In this document: positions 16,336 through 23,644 of the stretch, in pieces
Layout: each line of letters starts with the position of its first letter
Numbering within the stretch: the first letter of the stretch is position 1
Assembly (NCBI GenBank): GCA_004562915.1
Contig: SFQZ01000011.1
Coordinates: 1 to 54,940 of the forward strand
Direction: 5' to 3'
Source: a bacterium
GTDB lineage: Bacteria; Bacillota_A; Clostridia; Lachnospirales; Lachnospiraceae
Length of the DNA: 54,940 bases
Notes under the pieces: model-generated
The model's input: the letters and a program-made list of their open reading frames with translations, nothing else
What the model was told of the DNA's origin: nothing
The model's database searches: none
Position numbers and translations under genes: made by a program

Positions 16336-17814
16336 ATGAAAATAGGATTTGATAATCAAAAATATCTTTCCATGCAGTCTGAGCATATCCGGGAACGGAT
16401 CAATCAGTTTGATAATAAACTGTATCTGGAATTTGGCGGAAAATTATTTGATGACTATCACGCTTCCAGAGTACTTCCGGGGTTTGCTCCCGACAGTAAA
16501 CTGCAGATGTTGATGCAGCTTTCCGATCAGGCAGAGATTGTCATCGTCATCAGTGCAGGCGATATTGAAAAAAATAAAATCCGCGGTGACCTGGGAATTA
16601 CTTATGATACAGATGTGCTGCGCCTTATGGAAGCTTTTACCGGTATGGGACTTTATGTGGGAAGCGTAGCAATCACACAGTATACCGGTCAGAACAGCGC
16701 AGATCAGTTTAAGAAAAAACTGGAAAAGATGGGAATTCCGGTTTATATTCTTTATTCTATAGACGGTTATCCGAACAATGTACCTCTCATCGTCAGCGAT
16801 GAAGGATACGGAAGAAATGATTACATCAAAACCACCAGACCTCTGGTTGTCATCACTGCTCCGGGTCCGGGAAGCGGAAAAATGGCAACCTGTCTTTCTC
16901 AGCTTTATCATGAACAAAAACGGGGAATTCGTGCCGGATATGCCAAGTTTGAAACCTTCCCAATCTGGAATATACCGCTGAAGCATCCGGTAAATCTGGC
17001 TTATGAAGCTGCTACTGCAGATCTGAATGATGTCAATATGATCGATCCGTTCCATCTGGAAGCTTATGGGGAAACCACAGTCAATTATAACCGTGATGTG
17101 GAAATTTTCCCGGTACTGGAAGCGATGTTTGAGAAAATCTTCGGAGAATGCCCATATAAGTCTCCTACAGACATGGGGGTAAATATGGCAGGCAACTGTA
17201 TCATAGATGATGAAGTTTGTAAGGAAGCATCCCGCCAGGAAATCATCCGCCGCTATTACGAAGCAAAAGCCGGTCTCGTGGATGGTTCAAGAAAAGAAGA
17301 AGAGGCATTCAAGATTGAACTGCTGATGAAACAGGCACATATTACTGTCACAGACAGAAAAGTAGTTACCCCTGCACTGGAAAAGGCAAAAGAGACAGGT
17401 GCTCCCGCAGCAGCTATGGAACTGCCAGACGGGCGCATCATCTGTGGTAAAACTTCCGATCTTCTTGGAGCTTCTGCTGCTTTACTTTTGAATGCTCTGA
17501 AAGAACTGGCAGGCATTGACCACAAAGTCCATGTGATATCCCCAGCTTCCATCGAACCGATCCAGACACTGAAAACAGCTTATCTGGGAAGCAAGAATCC
17601 GCGGCTTCATACGGATGAAGTACTGATTGCACTGTCCAGCAGCGCAGCTTCCAGTGAAGATGCTAAACTGGCACTGAACCAGCTTCCGGAACTGAAAGGA
17701 TGCCAGGTGCATACTTCTGTTATGCTTTCTCAGGTAGATGTACGGACGTTTAAACGTCTGGGAATCCAGCTTACATCCGAGCCAAAGTACGAACACAAGT
17801 CAATTATACACTAA
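16336..17814 (+). CDS. DUF1846 (UPF0371) family protein
   Basis: This 492-residue protein matches the DUF1846/UPF0371 family of Bacillota and Bacteroidota by its start (GFDNQKYLSMQSEHI), its conserved KIGFD, GGKLFDDYHA and PGPGSGKMATCLSQLYHE segments, and its length. The last of these looks like a P-loop-like phosphate-binding turn. No signal peptide or membrane segment is seen. The function of the family is not established. The gene is monocistronic, with GGAGGAC ahead of the ATG and a terminator at 17886-17939. Confidence 0.92.
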   Translation: MKIGFDNQKYLSMQSEHIRERINQFDNKLYLEFGGKLFDDYHASRVLPGFAPDSKLQMLMQLSDQAEIVIVISAGDIEKNKIRGDLGITYDTDVLRLMEAFTGMGLYVGSVAITQYTGQNSADQFKKKLEKMGIPVYILYSIDGYPNNVPLIVSDEGYGRNDYIKTTRPLVVITAPGPGSGKMATCLSQLYHEQKRGIRAGYAKFETFPIWNIPLKHPVNLAYEAATADLNDVNMIDPFHLEAYGETTVNYNRDVEIFPVLEAMFEKIFGECPYKSPTDMGVNMAGNCIIDDEVCKEASRQEIIRRYYEAKAGLVDGSRKEEEAFKIELLMKQAHITVTDRKVVTPALEKAKETGAPAAAMELPDGRIICGKTSDLLGASAALLLNALKELAGIDHKVHVISPASIEPIQTLKTAYLGSKNPRLHTDEVLIALSSSAASSEDAKLALNQLPELKGCQVHTSVMLSQVDVRTFKRLGIQLTSEPKYEHKSIIH

Positions 17815-17885
17815 AGCCATCTTTCATTTCGTATAACTCATAAACATATGGTCAGCTAAATGAGGTTGTCCTGAAAGGGAACAAA

Positions 17886-17939
17886 AAAGATCCTGTAGAA
17901 AATCATATGCCTGAAACATAGACTTTCTACAGGATCTTT
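17886..17939. terminator. Bidirectional terminator between the DUF1846 gene and galE
   Basis: A perfect 16-bp stem AAAGATCCTGTAGAAA/TTTCTACAGGATCTTT with a 22-base loop lies between two convergent genes. Its arms end in A and T runs that serve as U-tracts in either direction. Confidence 0.85.
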
Positions 17940-17944
17940 ATATT

Positions 17945-18967
17945 TTACTTTTCTGTAGCATATCCATCCGGGTTCTGGCTCTGCCATCTCCAGGAATCCT
18001 GACACATTTCTTCGATACCATACTGTGCTTCCCATCCCAGCTCATTCTTAGCTTTTGTAGGATCACAGTAGCACATAGCGATGTCGCCTGCTCTTCTCGG
18101 TTTGATCTCATATTTCAGTTCATGACCACATGCTTTCTCGAATGCATGAAGCACTTCCATTACACTATAGCCATGTCCGGTTCCCAGATTATATACGCTG
18201 ACACCTTCTTTGTCTTCCAGCTTTTTCACAGCTTTTACATGTCCGACTGCCAGATCCACTACATGGATATAGTCACGAACACCGGTTCCGTCCGGAGTAT
18301 CATAATCATTACCGAATACACCCAGGCACTCCCGTTTTCCGATTGCAACCTGTGCTATGTAAGGAAGCAGATTGTTCGGAATTCCTTTTGGATCTTCACC
18401 AATCATACCACTCTTGTGAGCACCGATCGGATTGAAGTAACGAAGCAGGATCACATTCCACTCCGGATCAGAGGTGTGAAGATCTGTAAGAATCTGTTCC
18501 AACATCCATTTTGTCCATCCATAAGGATTGGTACATGTTCCCTTCGGGCACTCTTCTGTAATCGGAATAAATGCCGGGTCTCCGTAAACTGTTGCGGAGG
18601 AACTGAAGATAATGTTTTTTACTCCATTTTTTCTCATAGCGTCTACGAGATTCAGGGTACCGGCAATATTGTTCTCATAATATTCTACTGGTTTTACAAC
18701 AGACTCACCAACTGCCTTCAAACCGGCAAAATGAATGACTGCTTCTACCTTTTCTTTCCCGAAAATATCATCCATAGCCGCTTTATCACGAATATCTGCA
18801 TTGTAGAACGTTACTTTCTTTCCTGTAATCTCTTCTACACGATCCAAAGCTTTTTCGCTGGCATTGTACAGATTATCCACAACCACTACGTCATATCCTG
18901 CATTCAGCAATTCCACACATGTGTGGCTTCCGATATAGCCTGCACCGCCTGTTACTAAAATTCTCAT
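17945..18967 (-). CDS. galE: UDP-glucose 4-epimerase
   Basis: GalE interconverts UDP-glucose and UDP-galactose with bound NAD, for galactose breakdown (Leloir pathway) and for making surface polysaccharide. The 340-residue protein is an extended SDR. It has the NAD loop TGGAGYIGSHT at the start, SSSATVYG with the catalytic Ser/Thr, and YGWTK supplying the catalytic Tyr and Lys. It is monocistronic with its own promoter. A beta-galactosidase gene elsewhere in the window (43022) gives a likely source of galactose, but the two are not linked. Confidence 0.95.
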   Translation of the reverse strand: MRILVTGGAGYIGSHTCVELLNAGYDVVVVDNLYNASEKALDRVEEITGKKVTFYNADIRDKAAMDDIFGKEKVEAVIHFAGLKAVGESVVKPVEYYENNIAGTLNLVDAMRKNGVKNIIFSSSATVYGDPAFIPITEECPKGTCTNPYGWTKWMLEQILTDLHTSDPEWNVILLRYFNPIGAHKSGMIGEDPKGIPNNLLPYIAQVAIGKRECLGVFGNDYDTPDGTGVRDYIHVVDLAVGHVKAVKKLEDKEGVSVYNLGTGHGYSVMEVLHAFEKACGHELKYEIKPRRAGDIAMCYCDPTKAKNELGWEAQYGIEEMCQDSWRWQSQNPDGYATEK

Positions 18968-19030
18968 CTTTTACACCCTCCTTAAGAAATTGAACCTATT
19001 CTTTCAGCAGGAACTTCTCCTGTAAATATA

Positions 19031-19059
19031 AGTGTAGCATCATCCCTGACAGAATTCAA
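19031..19059 (-). promoter_or_regulatory. galE promoter
   Basis: -35 TTGAAT (19054-19059) and -10 TACACT (19031-19036) have a 17-base spacer, and a TG dinucleotide one base ahead of the -10 gives an extended -10. It leaves a leader of about 60 bases before the AAGGAGGGTG ribosome-binding site. Confidence 0.65.
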
Positions 19060-19091
19060 TAAATTTTCGAACATGTTTTATGCATTTTCTT

Positions 19092-20333
19092 TTATTTTCC
19101 CGGATTCAGTGCCACAGCTTTTCGGAACAATACGAAGCCAATCACAAAAATAACTGCGATGGCACCCACGCCAATATTTACCTTACCGGTTACCTGGCTT
19201 ACCACGCTTACCAATGTGGTTCCCAAAAATGAAGCTCCTTTTCCGCAGATATCCAGAAGACCAAAATACTCACCGGATCTTTCAGGCGGAATAATCTTTG
19301 CAAAATACGAACGGGAAAGCGCCTGAATGCCTCCCTGGAACATACCGACACAGACTGCTAAAATCCAGAATTCATACTGCTTATCCAGCTGGATCGCATA
19401 CAGGACAATAAGGAAATATGCCACAATACATACCGTAATCAATGTTGAGCCTGATATTTTTTTTGCCAGTGTCCCAAAAATCAGACAGAATGGAAATGCC
19501 ACAATCTGAGTCACCAACAAAGCCAGCAGAAGGCCGGTACTGTCCAGTCCCAAAGATTCTCCATATGCTGTAGCCATATCAATAATGGTATACACACCAT
19601 CAATATAAAAGAAGAAAGCAAGTAAAAACATAAAAATATGCTTTTCTTTTTTCATTTCTTTCAGGGAATTCCAGAGACGTCCAAAGCTCTTCCGGATAAT
19701 CTCCCCCTGATTTTCCACATAATGAGTCTGTTTATATTGCTCCAAAAGCGGCAGTGTGATCGCAAACCACCAGACTGCCGTGATCAAAAATGTGATCGCC
19801 ATAGACATCTGCATGGAAAGTCCGACCTTATCTCCAAACAAAACGAGACAAAGACCAATAATAAACGGAATACAGCTTCCGATATATCCCCAGGCATATC
19901 CCTGAGAAGACACATCATCCATCCGTTCCTCTGTCGTCACATCCGTCAGCATGGCATCATAAAATACGAGGCTGGAAGAAAATCCGACTTTGGCGATTAC
20001 AAAGATCACAAGAAATACCAGCCAGTGAGTAATCAGTCCCAGTACTGCACAGCTTATCGTACCGACCATAAGACATGCCATAAATATTTTTTTCTTCATA
20101 TTTTTTGTATCTGCAACAGTCCCGAAAATCGGACCGATCACTGCCACAATCAGGGTAGCAACCGAGGTAGCATAACCCCAGTATGCCAGATAATTGGAAG
20201 AACTTATATTCTTCATATCAGCCAGATAATTAAAATAGATGGGAATAATCGTTGCTACCAGCAGAACGAATGCGGAATTCCCAATATCATACATTATCCA
20301 GGCTCTCTCCAGTTTTGTTAATTTCAGTTTCAT
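19092..20333 (-). CDS. MFS transporter, UMF1/Atg22-like
   Basis: This 413-residue membrane protein has about 12 hydrophobic segments. The start YDIGNSAFVLLV, the GTVADTKNMKKK loop and FQGGIQALSRSYFAKIIPP are hallmarks of the UMF1/Atg22-like MFS branch, whose yeast member exports amino acids from the vacuole; bacterial substrates are unknown. It overlaps the upstream oxidoreductase by 4 bases, so the two are translationally coupled and the carrier may import or export a compound handled by that enzyme. Confidence 0.85.
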   Translation of the reverse strand: MKLKLTKLERAWIMYDIGNSAFVLLVATIIPIYFNYLADMKNISSSNYLAYWGYATSVATLIVAVIGPIFGTVADTKNMKKKIFMACLMVGTISCAVLGLITHWLVFLVIFVIAKVGFSSSLVFYDAMLTDVTTEERMDDVSSQGYAWGYIGSCIPFIIGLCLVLFGDKVGLSMQMSMAITFLITAVWWFAITLPLLEQYKQTHYVENQGEIIRKSFGRLWNSLKEMKKEKHIFMFLLAFFFYIDGVYTIIDMATAYGESLGLDSTGLLLALLVTQIVAFPFCLIFGTLAKKISGSTLITVCIVAYFLIVLYAIQLDKQYEFWILAVCVGMFQGGIQALSRSYFAKIIPPERSGEYFGLLDICGKGASFLGTTLVSVVSQVTGKVNIGVGAIAVIFVIGFVLFRKAVALNPGK

Positions 20334-21325
20334 GGCAGTCTCCTTTCTGTCTTTCCATCAGTAACCGGTTTCTGGGACAAAATCTCATCATACAGGCGGC
20401 TTGCTTCTATGGTCATTCGATGCGGCGCAATGTCACTTTCGATTTTTCCTTCCCGCACACAACGAATCACTTCACTGATCTCATAGGCAAAACCATATTT
20501 CACTTTATCCTCCTGATAGCAGTATGGTTCCTCTCCGTCCACATACAGCCAGCATTCCGGAGCATAATGAGGATGAGGAAGGACGATTCTTCCCTTCTCT
20601 CCATAAAAGACCATCTCTTCCTGAATATCGCCCTGGAACGTTGTGATGATCTGTGCCATACATCCAGGATATTTAAGTACCACCACATCTGTCTGATCCA
20701 CGCCGGAAGCTGACCAGTCAGAAGTGCAGAGACACTGTACCGGGGGCTGTTCAAAGAAATACGTCACAATATCATATCCATACACCAGAATATCGTATGT
20801 GGCACCACCGCCCAGTTCTGGATTATAATATCTGTTCGCTGCATCTTTCGGTGCATTGAAGCCAATCCCACAGGTTACCAATGAAACTTTCCCTATTTTC
20901 TCCTCTGCAAGCCATTGTTTCACCTGCTGCATTTTCGGAAGAAATCTTGACCACATTCCCTCCATCACAAAAACGCCCAGTTCCTTTGCGCGTGTGAAAA
21001 TCTCTTCTGCATCCCGGCTGTTTACACACATAGCTTTTTCGCACAACACCGGCTTCCTATGATCCAAACACAACATTACCAGCTTATAATGTGCATTGGT
21101 AGTAACCGCTACATACACTCCATCCAGCGGTTCTTCCTTCAGCATCTGTTCATAGCTGCCATATGCTTTAGGGATTCCATGTTTATCGGCAAAAGCCCAG
21201 GCACGTTCCATGCTGCGGCTGGCAATTGCAGCCACGACTCCCTCACCCTGTTCTTTTACTGCGGCGCAAAATTCCTCTGCTATATTGCCCGCTCCCATAA
21301 TACCAAATCGAAACTTTCCACTCAT
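20330..21325 (-). CDS. Gfo/Idh/MocA family oxidoreductase
   Basis: The family uses NAD(P) to oxidise or reduce sugars, inositols and related compounds. The 331-residue protein begins with the Rossmann loop GIMGAGNIAEEF, carries LCEKAM (equivalent to the usual EKP motif, with Ala instead of Pro) and a YNPELGGGATYDILVY segment typical of the dimeric dihydrodiol dehydrogenase-like branch. It lies 21 bp after the acetyltransferase gene and overlaps the MFS gene. The substrate is unknown. Confidence 0.9.
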   Translation of the reverse strand: MSGKFRFGIMGAGNIAEEFCAAVKEQGEGVVAAIASRSMERAWAFADKHGIPKAYGSYEQMLKEEPLDGVYVAVTTNAHYKLVMLCLDHRKPVLCEKAMCVNSRDAEEIFTRAKELGVFVMEGMWSRFLPKMQQVKQWLAEEKIGKVSLVTCGIGFNAPKDAANRYYNPELGGGATYDILVYGYDIVTYFFEQPPVQCLCTSDWSASGVDQTDVVVLKYPGCMAQIITTFQGDIQEEMVFYGEKGRIVLPHPHYAPECWLYVDGEEPYCYQEDKVKYGFAYEISEVIRCVREGKIESDIAPHRMTIEASRLYDEILSQKPVTDGKTERRLP

Positions 21326-21346
21326 GGCTTCATCCTCTGCCTTTCT

Positions 21347-21997
21347 TTATTCTTCCCGCAGTGTATATGGGAAATCCACTTTCAGATCACGGAAATAATA
21401 TTCTTTATCACGTTCATTGATTTTCCGCTTCACACGGCACGGATTACCTACTGCCACCACATTGGCAGGAATATCACGTGTCACGATACTGCCTGCTCCG
21501 ATCACGGAGTTGTCTCCAATGGTCACGCCCGGAAGAATCACTGAATGAGCGCCGATCCATACATTGTCACCGATATGAATCGGAAGAGAATAATGTGCAA
21601 CCCATTTTCGATACTGCGGATCTACCGGATGTCCGGTCGTGCACAACGTTACATTGGGTCCGATCATCACTTCATCCCCAATATAAATCTCTCCATCATC
21701 CACCAGCACCAGATTAAAATTGGCATAAAAGCTTCCTTTCAGATGTACATGACTTCCATAGGACATATGCAGCGGTGTCTCAATATACACATGATCGCCG
21801 CACTCACCCAGAATTTCTTTCAGGATCATCAGCCGCTTTTCCTCCTCACACGGTCTTGTATTGTTGTAATCATACATAACCTCTTTACAGTGTTTCCGTT
21901 CGGCTTCCAGTTCTTTCTCCTGCTGAATGTCCACCGGATCCTTATGCCCATGCTCGTAAAATAACATCCCTTTCTTAATTCTGTCTCTCAGATGCAT
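21347..21997 (-). CDS. Sugar O-acetyltransferase (LacA/Maa/NodL-type)
   Basis: The enzyme transfers acetyl from acetyl-CoA to a sugar hydroxyl. The 216-residue protein has the N-terminal helical Maa domain (about 1-65) and a left-handed beta-helix of hexapeptide repeats ending in GVTIGDNSVIGAGSIVTRDIPANVVAVGNPCRV. The catalytic His lies in the TTGHPVD loop. It is 33 bp downstream of greA and 21 bp upstream of the oxidoreductase. The exact acceptor cannot be told from sequence. Confidence 0.92.
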   Translation of the reverse strand: MHLRDRIKKGMLFYEHGHKDPVDIQQEKELEAERKHCKEVMYDYNNTRPCEEEKRLMILKEILGECGDHVYIETPLHMSYGSHVHLKGSFYANFNLVLVDDGEIYIGDEVMIGPNVTLCTTGHPVDPQYRKWVAHYSLPIHIGDNVWIGAHSVILPGVTIGDNSVIGAGSIVTRDIPANVVAVGNPCRVKRKINERDKEYYFRDLKVDFPYTLREE

Positions 21998-22029
21998 TTG
22001 TAAAACCCTCCTTTTTTTATTTTCACAGT

Positions 22030-22533
22030 CTAGAAGCTGCGTATCTTATCATCCTCTTCGCTCTGTGTATTTTCAATCGCCCGGATCACCACATAGTATC
22101 CGAACTGATCATTCACCTTTATATATACTCTGTCTCCTACCTTATGTCCCAGAATCGCCTTTCCGATGGGTGATTCCGTACTAATGAGACCTGCCAGCGA
22201 GTTTCCCCTGATGGATGTCACCAGACGATACGTCTCTTCCTCATCGTCATCCTCGATATAAAGTGTGACTGTATTATTCAGCCCTACTTCGTCATCCTTC
22301 GACTCCTCCGAGATTACCTCCGCATTTTTCAGCATTCTTTCCAGATAACGGATTCTGCTCTCATTCTGATTCTTTTCTCTTTTTGCGGCATAATACTCAA
22401 AATTCTCACTGAGATCTCCCTGTGCCCGGGCTTCTTTTACCGCTTCGATAGCTTCCTTACGAACCACCAGCTTTCTGTGCTCAATCTCTTTCTCTATTTT
22501 TTCCACATCCTGCTTTGTCAGACGCTCTCCCAT
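22030..22533 (-). CDS. greA: Transcription elongation factor GreA/GreB family
   Basis: Gre factors rescue backtracked RNA polymerase by stimulating transcript cleavage. From the chosen start (MGERLTKQDVEKIEKE) it is 167 residues. It has an N-terminal antiparallel coiled-coil with GDLSENFEYYAAK (the acidic tip) and a C-terminal FKBP-like domain ending SPIGKAILGHKVGDRVYIKV. I chose the ATG at 22533 because GAGGTGAG lies just ahead; the longer frame begins inside that site. It sits directly after the structured element copy B and likely shares a transcript with dus. Confidence 0.9.
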   Translation of the reverse strand: MGERLTKQDVEKIEKEIEHRKLVVRKEAIEAVKEARAQGDLSENFEYYAAKREKNQNESRIRYLERMLKNAEVISEESKDDEVGLNNTVTLYIEDDDEEETYRLVTSIRGNSLAGLISTESPIGKAILGHKVGDRVYIKVNDQFGYYVVIRAIENTQSEEDDKIRSF

Positions 22534-22548
22534 TTTCTCACCTCTTTT

Positions 22549-22730
22549 CAAGTACGCCTCGGCGTACTTGCTGCGAGGTGCGCGTCATGCTTTGCATGAC
22601 ACGATACACCTGCGCACCTCTGCAATCCGCCGGAGGCTTTATCCTGGAAGGAGATTGGACTCCCACCAAGACTAAATTGTCGCAACTCACCACCTATGGA
22701 GGTGAGAGTCTTATCTCCTTCCAAGATAAA
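22549..22730 (-). repeat. Structured intergenic element, copy B (dus-greA)
   Basis: In transcript (minus) order, stem III is 18 bp with one mismatch (22638-22655 with 22713-22730), continued inward by about 10 further pairs. A linker with CCTCC (22632-22636) follows. Stem II is 9 bp (22575-22583 with 22612-22620) plus 2 bp past a single bulged base at 22621; it encloses a 7-bp hairpin (22584-22590 with 22594-22600) and an 11-base linker. Stem I is 9-10 bp (22549-22558 with 22561-22570). It ends TTGAAAA before the greA ribosome-binding site. Order, bulge and linkers match copy A, although the stems differ. The outer arm of stem III overlaps the dus coding end. Confidence 0.75.
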
Positions 22731-23644
22731 TGCTCTATTGCTTTTTCATATTCTCTCAGACTTTGCGCTCTTTTGATACTTTTATCCCATAGATCCGAAT
22801 CCGGAAAGGAATAACGCAAATAGCACCAGATTTCTTTTAACTTAAACAGTGCCTTTTCTTCATTCACCGATACCCGACAGAAATCATCATGCAGTCTATC
22901 CAGAAAAGCCCTCCAGACATCAGGGGAAGGCTCCGGTTCACCTAAGATTCTTCCCACAAGACCCGGATCTGCCAAAATTCCTCTGCCCAACATCACAGCC
23001 TGAATCCCGGGAAATTTTTCTGATATGCGTACATAATCTTCCTTTTGAAAAATGTCACCGTTATAACACAGCGGCTGATTTTTGTGTTCATACGCATACT
23101 CAAATCCGGAAAGCCTCGGTTTTCCCCGGTAATAATCGGTCTGTATTCGAGGATGAATGATCAGCTCTTCCAGCGGATACCGGCTAAAAATTTCCATCAG
23201 CGCTTCTATCTCTTCCGGCTCATATCTGCCAAGCCGTGTCTTGATCGATATCTTCATGTCCAGCTTTTCAAATATTTCTTCCAGAAAATGATCCAGTTCC
23301 AGCCTCTTCTCCAGAAATCCGGAACCTCTTCCACCATTCACCACGGGACGTGAAGGGCAGCCCAGATTCAGATTGACTTCCTCATAACCATATTCCTGCA
23401 GCCCTTTCGCTGTCCGGATAAAATCATCTGCAGAATTTGTAAGGATCTGGGGAACAAGGAAAAGTCCCCTGTTATGCTCCGGCAAAATATCATTTTTCTC
23501 TTTATAGTTAAACAATCGTCCCCTGTTGGGTTTTGCGGCGATAAAAGGGGCAAAATACTTGTCCAGGGGATGAAAAAATGCGTGGTACGCATTCCGGTAA
23601 ACGTATCCCGTCACTTCCTCCAGCGGTGCCATATAAAACTTCAT
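22694..23644 (-). CDS. dus: tRNA-dihydrouridine synthase
   Basis: Dus reduces uridine to dihydrouridine in the tRNA D-loop with an FMN cofactor. The 316-residue TIM-barrel protein begins MAPLEEVTGYVYR, and has LNLGCPSRPVVNGGRGSGFL with the catalytic Cys, KTRLG, HPRIQ and NGDIF motifs. Its start overlaps the fusion GTPase gene by 4 bases, so translation is coupled. The last residues (about 22694-22730) are encoded by one arm of the structured element, which may explain an unusual C-terminal tail. Confidence 0.93.
   Translation of the reverse strand: MKFYMAPLEEVTGYVYRNAYHAFFHPLDKYFAPFIAAKPNRGRLFNYKEKNDILPEHNRGLFLVPQILTNSADDFIRTAKGLQEYGYEEVNLNLGCPSRPVVNGGRGSGFLEKRLELDHFLEEIFEKLDMKISIKTRLGRYEPEEIEALMEIFSRYPLEELIIHPRIQTDYYRGKPRLSGFEYAYEHKNQPLCYNGDIFQKEDYVRISEKFPGIQAVMLGRGILADPGLVGRILGEPEPSPDVWRAFLDRLHDDFCRVSVNEEKALFKLKEIWCYLRYSFPDSDLWDKSIKRAQSLREYEKAIEHLSWKEIRLSPP

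Noticed and set aside
22515..22814. ORF of 99 codons across structured element B
   Set aside because: It runs through perfect inverted repeats and the ends of dus and greA; coding use is not credible.
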